DNA of 64,000 nucleotides from Azospirillum oryzae (lineage in GTDB: Bacteria; Pseudomonadota; Alphaproteobacteria; Azospirillales; Azospirillaceae), in contig NZ_FXAK01000007.1 in NCBI RefSeq assembly GCF_900177515.1, positions 1,534,501-1,598,500 on the forward strand, given 5' to 3'. The notes under the pieces are model-generated. The model was not told where the DNA came from. It worked only from the letters and a program-made list of their open reading frames with translations, and did no database searches. The position numbers were made by a program, and so were the translations under genes. Below are positions 25,829 through 34,442 of this stretch, one piece after another (the stretch's first letter is position 1; each line of letters begins with the position of its first letter).

Positions 25829-26622
25829 TCGTCGTCGAGGACATCCACGTCACCTTCGGCCGCGGCACGCCGCTGGAAAAACACGCGCTGCGCGGCGTCG
25901 ACCTCACCATCCCGGAGGGGGAGTTCGTCACCGTCATCGGCTCCAACGGCGCCGGCAAGTCGACCTTCCTCGGCTCGCTGGCCGGCGACGTGCTGGCGGA
26001 GCAGGGGCGCATCTCCATCGACGGCACCGACGTCACCCGCTGGGACACGCCGCGCCGCGCCGGGCTGGTCGCCCGCGTCTTCCAGGATCCGATGGCCGGC
26101 AGCTGCGCCGCCCTGACCATCGAGGAGAACATGGCGCTGGCCGCCGCCCGCGGACGCCGCCGCGGCCTTGGGCTGGCGCTGGGCAGCGACCGCCGCAGGA
26201 ACTTCCGCGACCGCATCGCGGCGCTGGGTCTTGGGCTGGAGAACCGGCTGCACGACCGCATGGGCCTGCTGTCCGGCGGGCAGCGTCAGGCGGTCAGCCT
26301 GCTGATGGCGACGCTGGCCGGCTCCAAGATCCTGCTGCTGGACGAGCACACCGCGGCGCTCGACCCCGCCACCGCCGATTTCGTGCTGGAGCTGACCCGG
26401 CGCATCGTCCGCGACAACCGCCTGACCACGCTGATGGTCACCCATTCGATGCGGCAGGCGCTGGACTATGGCGACCGCACGCTGATGCTGCACGAGGGGC
26501 GCGTCGTTCTCGACGTGGCGGGCGATGAGCGCGCCGGGCTGGACGTGCCGCACCTGCTGGCGCTGTTCGCCAAGCAGCGCGGCGGGGTGGAGATCAGCGA
26601 CGACAGCCTGCTGATCGGTTAA
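25825..26622 (+). CDS. ABC transporter ATP-binding protein (TrpZ type)
   Basis: A 265-residue ATPase (COG1101) of the same importer. Walker A is GSNGAGKST near residue 38, the Q-loop is RVFQDPMAGS, the signature is LSGGQRQAV, Walker B is ILLLDEHTAALDP and the switch histidine is in MVTHSM. The DEHTA variant of the usual DEPTA is normal for this group. It overlaps the permease stop and its own 3' end overlaps the convergent Kef gene by 4 nt. Confidence 0.95.
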   Translation: MIVVEDIHVTFGRGTPLEKHALRGVDLTIPEGEFVTVIGSNGAGKSTFLGSLAGDVLAEQGRISIDGTDVTRWDTPRRAGLVARVFQDPMAGSCAALTIEENMALAAARGRRRGLGLALGSDRRRNFRDRIAALGLGLENRLHDRMGLLSGGQRQAVSLLMATLAGSKILLLDEHTAALDPATADFVLELTRRIVRDNRLTTLMVTHSMRQALDYGDRTLMLHEGRVVLDVAGDERAGLDVPHLLALFAKQRGGVEISDDSLLIG

Positions 26623-28415
26623 GCCTCCGCCTTCGCCCTGGCCTCACCTTCCCGATCCGCCTCGAACAGCGACTGAAGCTCGTCGGCGGCGTCGCGGGAG
26701 GTCTGGATCAGCTTGATCTCGTCGTTATGGACGGCATGCTGGCGGATCAGGGTCCGTTCATCATGGGCGCGGAAGGTGTCGAGCGTCCGCGTCACCTCGC
26801 CTTCTGTCAACCCCATCTGCCGCAGCACATCGCCGGTCAAGCGGATGCTTGAATCGAAGGTCTCGCGCACGATGTGGGTGACGCCGCGGTCCATCAGATG
26901 GTGGACATGGCGGCGGTTGCGGGCGCGGGCGAAGATGGTCAGGTTGGGGAAATGGCGCGTCGCCATCTCCACCACGCGCAGCGACTGCTCCATATCCTCC
27001 AGCGCCACCACCAGAATCTTCGCCTTCTCCGCTCCGGCGGCGCGCAGAAGCTCGACACGGGTCGGGTCGCCGTAATAGGCCTTGCTGCCGAACTTACGGA
27101 CGAAATCGACCTGGGCTGCGCTCTGCTCCAGCGCGGTGAAGGGAATGCCGCGCACCCGCAGCACGCGGCCGACCACCTGCCCCACCCGGCCGAAGCCGCA
27201 GATGATGACCGGCGGATTGTCGTCGGGCGGGGTGTCGAAGGGGCGCTTGGGCTTCGCCGACATCAGGCGCGGCGCGAACCAGCGCTCTTCCGCCGCGAAC
27301 AGGAACGGCGTCGCCAGCATCGACAGGGTGACGACCAGCATCGCCGCCGACGCCTGTTCGCCGCCCATCACGCCGCCGCCGACCGCCAGCCCGAACAGCA
27401 CGAAGCCGAACTCGCCGCCCTGGCTCAGCACCGTCGCCATCCGCGTCGCCCCGGCCCAGGGCACCCCGGCGATGCGGGCAAGAACCAGTATCACCAGCGC
27501 CTTCACCACCAGCAGCGCCGCGGCAAGGCCGAGGAAGCGGACGGGATGCGCCATCAGCGTCGGCACATCCGCCCCCATGCCGACCGACACGAAGAACAGC
27601 CCGAGCAGCAAGCCCTCGAACGGCTCGATATCCGCCTGCACCTCGTGCCGGTACTCCGAATCCGACAGCAGGACGCCGGCCATGAAGGCGCCGAGCGACA
27701 TCGACAGCCCGGCCTCCTGGATCAGCACGGCGGTGCCGATGACGATCAGCAGGGCGGTCGCGGTGAAGATCTCGGGCGCGCCGGCCCGGTCAACCGCGTG
27801 GAAGATCGGCCGCAGCAGATAGCGCCCGCCGATCAGCACCACCACCACCGCGACCGCCGCCTTGGCGACGGACAGCCACGCGCCGTCGGCCTGCGGCACG
27901 CTGCCGGTGCCCAGCAGCGGCAGCAGAGCCACCGCGGGAATGATCGCAAGGTCCTGGAACAGCAGGACGGAAAAGGCATTGCGCCCGGACTGGTTGGCGA
28001 GCAGCCCGCGCTCCGCCATCATCGGCAGCGCCATGGCGGTGGAGGACAGGGCGAAGCCGAAGCCCAGCACGACGGCCGTCGGCCAGGCCAGTCCCAACCC
28101 CCAGCCGCATAGCCCGGTGATGACGGCACCGGTGACGGCAACCTGCGCGCCACCCAACCCCAGCACCGATTTCCGCATGACCCACAGACGGGCAGGCCTC
28201 AGCTCCAGCCCGATCAGGAACAGCAGCATGACGACGCCGAGTTCCGAAGCGTGGGCGATCGCCCCCACATTGGTGACCAGCCCGAGCCCGGCCGGCCCCA
28301 CCGCCAGTCCGGCGGCGAGATAGCCGAGCGGCGCACCGAAGCCGAACCTTTTTGCCACCGGCACGGCGACCACCATCGCCGCCAGCAGCACAACCAACGT
28401 CACAAGCTCCGCCAT
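26619..28415 (-). CDS. Kef-type K+/H+ antiporter (CPA2 family) with TrkA-N domain
   Basis: A 598-residue antiporter with about 12 membrane segments (residues 1-380) of the Na_H_Exchanger family and a C-terminal Rossmann RCK domain starting PPVIICGFGRVGQVVGRVL (about 405-520). The signature segments LFLIGLELRP and SQGGEFGFVLF are present. Kef proteins drive potassium efflux coupled to proton entry and are gated by glutathione adducts; the ancillary subunit KefF/KefG is not next to it. A charged tail ends the protein. Confidence 0.93.
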   Translation of the reverse strand: MAELVTLVVLLAAMVVAVPVAKRFGFGAPLGYLAAGLAVGPAGLGLVTNVGAIAHASELGVVMLLFLIGLELRPARLWVMRKSVLGLGGAQVAVTGAVITGLCGWGLGLAWPTAVVLGFGFALSSTAMALPMMAERGLLANQSGRNAFSVLLFQDLAIIPAVALLPLLGTGSVPQADGAWLSVAKAAVAVVVVLIGGRYLLRPIFHAVDRAGAPEIFTATALLIVIGTAVLIQEAGLSMSLGAFMAGVLLSDSEYRHEVQADIEPFEGLLLGLFFVSVGMGADVPTLMAHPVRFLGLAAALLVVKALVILVLARIAGVPWAGATRMATVLSQGGEFGFVLFGLAVGGGVMGGEQASAAMLVVTLSMLATPFLFAAEERWFAPRLMSAKPKRPFDTPPDDNPPVIICGFGRVGQVVGRVLRVRGIPFTALEQSAAQVDFVRKFGSKAYYGDPTRVELLRAAGAEKAKILVVALEDMEQSLRVVEMATRHFPNLTIFARARNRRHVHHLMDRGVTHIVRETFDSSIRLTGDVLRQMGLTEGEVTRTLDTFRAHDERTLIRQHAVHNDEIKLIQTSRDAADELQSLFEADREGEARAKAEA

Positions 28416-28517
28416 GTCCCCCGCCGCTCGACTGTAGCGGGGGCACTATGGCGCGATTTGTATGGCCGATGCCAGACGCTTAACCGTCAGCCCGGCCATA
28501 CACCTAGATGCTATTGA

Positions 28518-29363
28518 TTATTCGGCCGCGGAGGCTACGCGCGTGTTGTTCGACGGCGGCGCCCCGCTGGCAGCCCAGCGGGTCAGCAGAACGATGCCGA
28601 CGACCACGCCGACATAAGCGATCAGCTGCGCCTCGGTCGGGCGGTCGGTGTAGCCGACCAGCACATGCAGCGCCTGCCCGACGAGGCTGTTGTCGCGCAG
28701 GACGCCCGAGGTATCCCACAGCACGGTGCCGCCCGCCATCAGGATACCGCCCTGCGCCAGGAAATTGACCGCCGTGGCGGCCATGCCGGCGGCCAGCAGC
28801 GTCAGCAGCCATGTGGTGGTGGCGAACAGGTGCCGCGTCGGGATCTGCAGAAGCCCGGCATAGAGCAGGACGGAGACCAGCGCGCCGAGCGCCATGCCGC
28901 CCAGGCCGCCGGTGGCCACCGTGGCGATGCCGCCCTCCTCCGAGGCCAGGATGCCGGTCAGGAACAGCACGACCTCCGACCCCTCACGCAGCACGGCGAC
29001 GCCGATGACGATCGCGAGCGCCGCCAGCGACTTCTCCCCGCTCTGCACTGCACGGCCGACCGCCTTCATGTCGCTCGCCAGTTCACGGCCATGCTGGGCC
29101 ATCCAGGCATTGTGCCAGGCCAGCATGACGACGGCGATCAGCAGGACGGTGGCGTTGAACATCTCCTGTCCGGTATCGGCGAACAGCGAGCTGATGCTGT
29201 CGGCGAAGGCGGCGACGATGCAGGACCCGACGATGCCGCCGACGATGCCGAGCGAAATCCACCGGCCGCGGCCGGGAACTCCCTGGGTCGCGGCCAGCAC
29301 GATGCCGACGATGAGTCCCGCTTCGAGGACCTCGCGAAAGACGATGATCAGACTGGCGAGCAT
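28518..29363 (-). CDS. FTR1-family iron permease (EfeU-like)
   Basis: A 281-residue inner-membrane permease for ferrous/ferric iron with seven hydrophobic segments. Both RExxE iron-binding motifs are present: IVFREVLEAGLI in segment 1 and VAVLREGSEVVLF in segment 4. It is 37 bp downstream of a cupredoxin gene in the same direction, an arrangement related to the EfeUO systems; no EfeB peroxidase is seen. A Fur-like site precedes the pair. Confidence 0.93.
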   Translation of the reverse strand: MLASLIIVFREVLEAGLIVGIVLAATQGVPGRGRWISLGIVGGIVGSCIVAAFADSISSLFADTGQEMFNATVLLIAVVMLAWHNAWMAQHGRELASDMKAVGRAVQSGEKSLAALAIVIGVAVLREGSEVVLFLTGILASEEGGIATVATGGLGGMALGALVSVLLYAGLLQIPTRHLFATTTWLLTLLAAGMAATAVNFLAQGGILMAGGTVLWDTSGVLRDNSLVGQALHVLVGYTDRPTEAQLIAYVGVVVGIVLLTRWAASGAPPSNNTRVASAAE

Positions 29364-29400
29364 GGTCGTCTCCGGTACTGGGCGGTCTGTTGGGACACCG

Positions 29401-29748
29401 TCACTCGGCGATCACGACGCCCTGCGCCGTCGCTTCGTGGAATTCGCCGAAGAAGGGATAGCGCCCCGGCTTCAGCGGACCGACCATGACCTTGATCTGC
29501 TTGCGGCCGCCGACGATCTTCTCGACCTTCATCTCGCCGCTTTCGAACTCTTCCGACGTGGCGTCCTGGTTGTCGACCAGCAGGGTCACCCGCTTGTTGG
29601 CCGGAATCTTGACCTCCGCCGGCTCGAACTTGTGTTCCTTGATGACGATGGTCACCGTGTCGGCAGCCTGCGCCGGGACGGCATGGATCAGAGCGGCACC
29701 GGACAGGGCGATGCCAAAGGCGGCAGAAAGCAGGGAAACACGACGCAT
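29401..29748 (-). CDS. Periplasmic cupredoxin-domain protein paired with the iron permease
   Basis: A 115-residue exported protein: a signal peptide (MRRVSLLSAAFGIALSG, AQAA cleavage) followed by a single cupredoxin domain as in EfeO (TIVIKEHKFEPAEVKIPANKR split over 34-55, then EEFESGEMKVEK and GRYPFFGEFHEATAQG). No cysteine is present, so it lacks a classical type 1 copper site; candidate ligands are His, Met and Glu residues. It likely binds or oxidises iron before handing it to the FTR1 permease encoded 37 bp downstream. Confidence 0.88.
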   Translation of the reverse strand: MRRVSLLSAAFGIALSGAALIHAVPAQAADTVTIVIKEHKFEPAEVKIPANKRVTLLVDNQDATSEEFESGEMKVEKIVGGRKQIKVMVGPLKPGRYPFFGEFHEATAQGVVIAE

Positions 29749-29784
29749 TCGCAGAAAACCTCAGGGGCTGGTGGGCCATTGCTT

Positions 29785-29801
29785 GTGAAAATCATTCTCA
29801 C
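29785..29801 (-). promoter_or_regulatory. Fur-box-like site upstream of the cupredoxin-FTR1 pair
   Basis: Read on the minus strand, TGAGAAT-G-ATTTTCA matches the 7-1-7 Fur box very closely. It ends 37 bp upstream of the cupredoxin start, in the right place to repress the iron uptake pair when iron is plentiful. No other plausible target gene is near. Confidence 0.7.
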
Positions 29802-29924
29802 TCAAGCCCCCTGGGGTCAAATGAAAAGGCACCCGCAGGCGCTGCAACGCACCTGCGACGGAATCGCGCACCGCTTCGGATTCCCGCCGATTCGAAGGCC
29901 CCTGTACCCTGGGTCCCTGCCCCG

Positions 29925-30350
29925 TCACTCCTGCTCGGACGAGCCGGGAAACTGCTCCAGCCCGTCGGTGATTTCATAATAGTCCGCCTTATCGGCCACA
30001 TAGCCATGGCGGAGCGTCGTCAGCCCGGTCGGCTGGTCCAGGCTGCCCGCGGCGATCTCGATCTCGCTCTTGCCGTCGCCCTTCCAGAACAGGGACGATC
30101 CGCAGCGTCCGCAGAACCCCCGCTCCGCGATGTCGGAGGAGCGGTACCAGGACAGCGTTCCGTCGGCGTCGAAAGTGACGCTGTCGCGCGGAACCGTGAC
30201 ATAGGCGCCGATGTGACCGTGAAAGCGGAGACACTGGCCGCAATGGCAGGTCACGACCCCATCCGGCCGTTCCGCCAGCAGGAAGCGCACGCCGCCGCAC
30301 AGGCAACCGCCCGCCAATGCCCGCTCCCGCCCCGTCATGCCTTCGGTCAT
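29925..30350 (-). CDS. GFA-family protein (glutathione-dependent formaldehyde-activating-like), copy 2
   Basis: A 141-residue DUF636/GFA protein with the zinc-binding cysteines in GGCLCGGVRF, TCHCGQCLRF and GFCGRCGSSLFW. The prototype Gfa accelerates S-hydroxymethylglutathione formation, but this has been questioned and most members are uncharacterised. The start ATG at 30350 overlaps the stop of the upstream paralog (ATGA), so the two are translationally coupled. They are similar but far from identical. Confidence 0.9.
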   Translation of the reverse strand: MTEGMTGRERALAGGCLCGGVRFLLAERPDGVVTCHCGQCLRFHGHIGAYVTVPRDSVTFDADGTLSWYRSSDIAERGFCGRCGSSLFWKGDGKSEIEIAAGSLDQPTGLTTLRHGYVADKADYYEITDGLEQFPGSSEQE

Positions 30351-30796
30351 TCCACCACCTCTCCCGTACTGGTCCGGCGTTCGACGCCGTCGTCGCCGAT
30401 GTCGTAATAGGCGCCCTTCTGGTCGACGAAGATATGGCGCTCCACCCGCAGCCCCGACGCGTCGTCCAGGCTTCCGGCGGTCACCGTGATCCGGGGTTCC
30501 ACGCCGGACTGATCCAGCGCCTCCCAGAACAACCCGGCACCGCAACGTGCGCAGAAGCCACGCCGTGCCCGGTCGGAAGAGGCGTACCACGTCAGCGTGT
30601 CGTCGGTGAGCAGACGCAACGCCGCACGCGGCAAACCGGTGTAGGCGCCCACATGGCTGTGCTGGCGCCTGCACTGGGAACAGTGGCAGAAGGAGATCGG
30701 CTCGGGCTGAGCGTCGATGGCATAGCGCACTCCGCCGCACAGGCAACCGCCGGTCCAGACCCGCTCCCCCTCGCCGCCCGCCTTCAGGTCGTCCAT
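30347..30796 (-). CDS. GFA-family protein, copy 1
   Basis: A 149-residue GFA/DUF636 protein, with cysteine sets GGCLCGGVRY, FCHCSQCRRQ and GFCARCGAGLFW at the same spacing as the downstream copy. It is three nt downstream of the DUF1127 gene on the same strand. The C-terminal DQKGAYYDIGDDGVERR segment is shared in outline with copy 2, supporting a tandem duplication. Confidence 0.9.
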   Translation of the reverse strand: MDDLKAGGEGERVWTGGCLCGGVRYAIDAQPEPISFCHCSQCRRQHSHVGAYTGLPRAALRLLTDDTLTWYASSDRARRGFCARCGAGLFWEALDQSGVEPRITVTAGSLDDASGLRVERHIFVDQKGAYYDIGDDGVERRTSTGEVVE

Positions 30797-30799
30797 TGC

Positions 30800-31039
30800 T
30801 CAGCCCCGCCAGAACGGCTTTTCGGCCTCATAATCCGCGTCGGCCCGCGAAATGCCGATGTCGGACAGCAGATGGTCGGGCAGAGCCTCCAGCGCGCGGC
30901 GCTGCCGACGGCGCTCGTTCCAGGTTGCAAGACGGTCGAACAGTGCCACCACGCGCTCGCCCAAACCCGCGCCGGCCGGGGCCGGCTTGCGGACGAACAG
31001 TTCGGCGCCGGACATCGATGAGTGCGTTCCCTTTGCCAT
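30800..31039 (-). CDS. DUF1127 domain-containing small protein
   Basis: A 79-residue protein whose C-terminal half is a DUF1127 domain: LFDRLATWNERRRQRRAL, ALPDHLLSDIGISRADAD, then EKPFWRG. Some DUF1127 proteins bind RNA or regulate phosphate/carbon use in alphaproteobacteria; the function here is unknown. I chose ATG 31039 (MAKGTHSS) with GGAGGG upstream rather than a longer frame. It is divergent from the GcvA-like regulator. Confidence 0.88.
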   Translation of the reverse strand: MAKGTHSSMSGAELFVRKPAPAGAGLGERVVALFDRLATWNERRRQRRALEALPDHLLSDIGISRADADYEAEKPFWRG

Positions 31040-31165
31040 GATCCAGTTCCCTCCGGTGAATGGGGAGCGGGGCCTCGGCCTCGCCGCTCCGTTGGTCAGA
31101 TCGCTTGTGACACTGAGGATGGTACAGAGACCGCTTGCCGACAAACGACGCTTTCTCATAGAATC

Positions 31166-31182
31166 GATTAGCTAAGCTAATC
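31166..31182. promoter_or_regulatory. Palindromic LysR/GcvA-type operator
   Basis: GATTAGCT-A-AGCTAATC is a perfect 8-bp inverted repeat with one central base. It contains the T-N11-A LysR pattern and CTAAT half-sites, the sequence described for GcvA binding. It ends 30 bp before the LysR gene start and 127 bp upstream of the divergent DUF1127 gene. Confidence 0.7.
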
Positions 31183-31211
31183 CGAATCCAGCCGCCGGTC
31201 CGTCCTCCGCC

Positions 31212-32099
31212 ATGTCCCGCCGCCTGCCCCCACTGAACGCGCTCCGTGCCTTCGAGGCCGCCGCACGCCACCTTTCCTTCACGAAAGCCGCCGACGAGCT
31301 GCATGTGACGCAGGCCGCCGTCAGCCACCAGATCAAAGCGCTGGAGGAATGGCTCGGATTACCGCTGTTTCGCCGAATGAACAGGGCGCTGGCGCTGACC
31401 GAGGCCGGGCAGAGCTACCTGCCGCCGGTGCGCGAGGCGATGGACACGCTGTCCCAGGCGACCGACCGCCTGATCCGCGCCGACAGCAGCGGAACGCTGA
31501 CCATTTCGACCATGCCCAGCTTCGCGTCGAAATGGCTGGTGCCGAGGCTGGTGCGTTTTCAGAAGCGCCATCCGGAAATGGATGTGCGGGTTCACAGCAC
31601 GTCACAGGTGGTGGATTTCGCCCGCCACGACGTCGATCTGGCGATCCGCTTCGGCAATGGCCTGTGGCCGGATCTGCGGGTCGAACGGCTGCTGACCGAG
31701 GACATCTTCCCGGTGGGCCACCCGTCGCTGCTGTCCGGCGACCGGCCGCTGGTGAATCCGGAGGAACTGCGGCACCACACGCTGCTGCACGACGACTACA
31801 ACATCTCCTGGGCGGTGTGGTGCCGGGCGGCGGGGATCGAGGGGGTGGACACCGACCGCGGTCTGCGATTCGACGATTCGTCCTTTACCCTGCAGGCGGC
31901 GATCAACGGCCACGGCATCGCGCTGGCCCGCGGCGTTCTGGTGGCCGATGACATCGCGGCGGGACGGCTGGTCCGCCTGTTCGACGTGCGGCTGCCGGGC
32001 AGCCTCGCTTACTATGTCGTGGCGCCGCAGCATTACTTTTCCAGGCCTAAGGTGAAGGCCTTCCATGACTGGTTGTTCGAGGAGGCGGAAGCGGTCTGA
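31212..32099 (+). CDS. LysR-family regulator, GcvA-like
   Basis: A 295-residue LysR regulator starting RRLPPLNALRAFEAAARHLSFTKAADELHVTQ, the GcvA subfamily beginning, with the helix-turn-helix at about 17-40 and an effector domain from about 92. In enterobacteria GcvA controls glycine cleavage; many alphaproteobacteria have several paralogs with other targets (for example beta-lactamase AmpR-like ones). The glycine cleavage operon is 30 kb away and has its own riboswitch, so a different target, possibly the divergent DUF1127-GFA genes, is likely. Confidence 0.92.
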   Translation: MSRRLPPLNALRAFEAAARHLSFTKAADELHVTQAAVSHQIKALEEWLGLPLFRRMNRALALTEAGQSYLPPVREAMDTLSQATDRLIRADSSGTLTISTMPSFASKWLVPRLVRFQKRHPEMDVRVHSTSQVVDFARHDVDLAIRFGNGLWPDLRVERLLTEDIFPVGHPSLLSGDRPLVNPEELRHHTLLHDDYNISWAVWCRAAGIEGVDTDRGLRFDDSSFTLQAAINGHGIALARGVLVADDIAAGRLVRLFDVRLPGSLAYYVVAPQHYFSRPKVKAFHDWLFEEAEAV

Positions 32100-32156
32100 A
32101 AAGCGCCGAATAGAGCGGCTTGCGGGCGCAACGGACCGCTCCTATAGTCCGCGCCC

Positions 32157-33131
32157 ATGAGCGCGAACCCGTCCCCTGACACGGTCTTCCCGCACCGCCA
32201 TCTCCTCGGAATCGAGGGGCTGCGGGCCGGCGAGATCACCCAGATCCTCGACCTGGCCGATGGCTATGTCGAGCAGAACCGCCGCCCCGTGAAGAAGTCC
32301 AACCTGTTGGACGGCCGCACGCAGGTGAACCTGTTCTTCGAGAACTCCACCCGCACCCGAACCAGCTTCGAGCTGGCCGGAAAGCGGCTGGGAGCCGACG
32401 TCATCAACATGTCGACCGACAGCAGCTCGGTGAAGAAGGGCGAGACCCTGATCGACACGGCGATGACGCTGAACGCCATGCACCTGGACGCGCTGGTGGT
32501 GCGCCACGCCGATTCGGGCGCGGTGAAACTGCTGGCCGACAAGGTCAACTGCTCGGTCATCAATGCCGGCGACGGCCACCACGAACACCCGACCCAGGCC
32601 CTGCTCGACGCGCTGGCGATCCGCCGCCGCCTCGGCCGGCTGGACGGGCTGATCGTGGCGATCTGCGGCGACATCCTGCACAGCCGCGTCGCGCGATCCA
32701 ACATCCACCTGCTGAACGCCATGGGCGCGCGGGTGCGCTGCGTCGCGCCGCCGACCCTGCTGCCCTCGCAGATCGAACGGCTGGGCGTCGAGGTCCATCA
32801 TTCAATGAAGACTGGCCTTCGCGATGCCGACGTGGTGATGATGCTGCGCCTGCAGACCGAGCGGATGAGCGGCCAGTATGTGCCCTCGACCCGCGAATAC
32901 TTCTACTTCTATGGCCTCGATTACGAGAAGCTGGAGGTGGCGAAACCGGACGCGGTCATCATGCATCCGGGGCCGATGAACCGCGGGGTGGAGATCGACT
33001 CGGAGGTCGCCGACGACCTCAAGCGCTCGATGATCCTTGATCAGGTCGAGTTGGGCGTCGCCGTCCGAATGGCCGTGCTCGACCTGCTGACCCGTGAACG
33101 CCGCCAGTCCGACCTTGCGGGAGCCGTCTGA
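32157..33131 (+). CDS. pyrB: Aspartate carbamoyltransferase catalytic subunit
   Basis: A 324-residue ATCase catalytic chain, the first committed step of pyrimidine synthesis. The carbamoyl phosphate site FFENSTRTRTSFE is near residue 62, followed by HPTQALLDAL and MHPGPMNRGVEI. No regulatory PyrI chain is present, as usual in alphaproteobacteria. Its stop overlaps the next start (TGATG), so it is coupled to the dihydroorotase-like gene, with which it probably forms a complex. Confidence 0.96.
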   Translation: MSANPSPDTVFPHRHLLGIEGLRAGEITQILDLADGYVEQNRRPVKKSNLLDGRTQVNLFFENSTRTRTSFELAGKRLGADVINMSTDSSSVKKGETLIDTAMTLNAMHLDALVVRHADSGAVKLLADKVNCSVINAGDGHHEHPTQALLDALAIRRRLGRLDGLIVAICGDILHSRVARSNIHLLNAMGARVRCVAPPTLLPSQIERLGVEVHHSMKTGLRDADVVMMLRLQTERMSGQYVPSTREYFYFYGLDYEKLEVAKPDAVIMHPGPMNRGVEIDSEVADDLKRSMILDQVELGVAVRMAVLDLLTRERRQSDLAGAV

Positions 33132-34438
33132 TGAGTGCCCCGACGACCCCCCGTATCGTCTACCGCAACGCCCGCCTGCTCGACCCGGCGACGGGCCTGG
33201 ACCAGCACGGCGACCTGCTGACCGACGGCGAAAAGATCGCCGATTTCGGCCAAGGCCTGTTCAGCGACTCCACGCCCGAGGGGGCGGAGGTCGTCGACCT
33301 CGGCGGCCAATGCCTCGCCCCTGGCCTCGTCGACATGCGCGTGCTGATTGGCGAACCGGGCGAGGAGGAAAAGGACACGATCAAGAGCGCGTCCCGCGCC
33401 GCGGCGGCCGGCGGCATCACCGCCATGGCGCTGCTGCCCAACACCGATCCGGTGCTGGACGAGGTCGCCGGGCTGGAGTTCATCGCGCGGCGCGCCCGCG
33501 AGGTGAAGCTGGTCAAGGTGTTCGCCTACGGTGCCGCCACCCGCGGCACCGAAGGCAACGAGATCACCGAAATGGGCCTGCTGGGTCAGGCCGGCGCGGT
33601 CGCCTTCACCGACGGCACCAAGGCGATCGCCAGCGCCAAGACCATGCGCCGGGCGCTCAGCTACGCCAAGACCTTCGGCAAGCTGATCGTCCAGCACCCG
33701 GAAGAGCCGTCGCTGGCCGCGGGCGGCATGATGAACTCCGGCGAAATCGCCACCCGCCTCGGCCTCGTCGGCATCCCGCGCGAAGCCGAGATCATCATGA
33801 TCGAACGCGACCTGCGGCTGGCCGAACTGACCGGCGGGCGCCTGCATTTCGCCCACATCAGCACCGGTGAATCGGTCGACCTGATCCGCCGCGCCAAGGC
33901 GCGCGGGCTGAAGGTCACCTGCGACACCGCTCCGCATTATTTCGCCCTGACCGAGACCGACGTTGGCGATTACCGCACCTATGCCAAGGTCTCCCCACCG
34001 CTTCGTGGCGAGATGGACCGGCGCGCCATCGTCGATGGTCTGGCCGACGGCACCATCGACGCCATCGCATCCGACCATGTGCCGCAGGACCAGGACCAGA
34101 AGCGCCTGCCCTTCGCCCAGGCCGCCCCCGGCGTGATCGGGCTGGAGACGCTGTTCCCGCTGACCCTGGAACTGGTGCACAAGGGCAAGATGCCGCTGCT
34201 GAAGGCTCTCGCCTGCGTCACCGCCAATCCGGCGGCGATCCTGGACTTGGCCGTCGGCCGTATCGTCAAGGGCGGGCCGGCCGATCTAGTCGTCTTCGAC
34301 GCCGACGTGCCATGGCAGATCGACGTCAGCCGCTTCAAGTCGAAGTCGAAGAACTCGCCTTTCGAAAATCGGCCGGTCCAGGGCCGGCCGCTGCGCACCA
34401 TCGTCGACGGCCGCACCGTCTGGCGGGCGGAGGACTGA
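33131..34438 (+). CDS. pyrC: Dihydroorotase-like protein lacking the HxH metal motif
   Basis: A 435-residue amidohydrolase-fold protein usually annotated as PyrC. At the place of the zinc-binding D-x-H-x-H-L-R-E-P-G motif it has LVDMRVLIGEPG, so both histidines are replaced (R70 and L72). Other ligand regions remain in outline: VQHPEEPSL, FAHISTGES and IASDHVPQ. The protein is therefore probably not a working dihydroorotase but a structural partner of PyrB, like PyrC' (PyrX) in Pseudomonas; an active enzyme would be encoded elsewhere. It overlaps pyrB by one base and plsY follows 4 nt downstream. Confidence 0.88.
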   Translation: MSAPTTPRIVYRNARLLDPATGLDQHGDLLTDGEKIADFGQGLFSDSTPEGAEVVDLGGQCLAPGLVDMRVLIGEPGEEEKDTIKSASRAAAAGGITAMALLPNTDPVLDEVAGLEFIARRAREVKLVKVFAYGAATRGTEGNEITEMGLLGQAGAVAFTDGTKAIASAKTMRRALSYAKTFGKLIVQHPEEPSLAAGGMMNSGEIATRLGLVGIPREAEIIMIERDLRLAELTGGRLHFAHISTGESVDLIRRAKARGLKVTCDTAPHYFALTETDVGDYRTYAKVSPPLRGEMDRRAIVDGLADGTIDAIASDHVPQDQDQKRLPFAQAAPGVIGLETLFPLTLELVHKGKMPLLKALACVTANPAAILDLAVGRIVKGGPADLVVFDADVPWQIDVSRFKSKSKNSPFENRPVQGRPLRTIVDGRTVWRAED

Positions 34439-34442
34439 TCCG

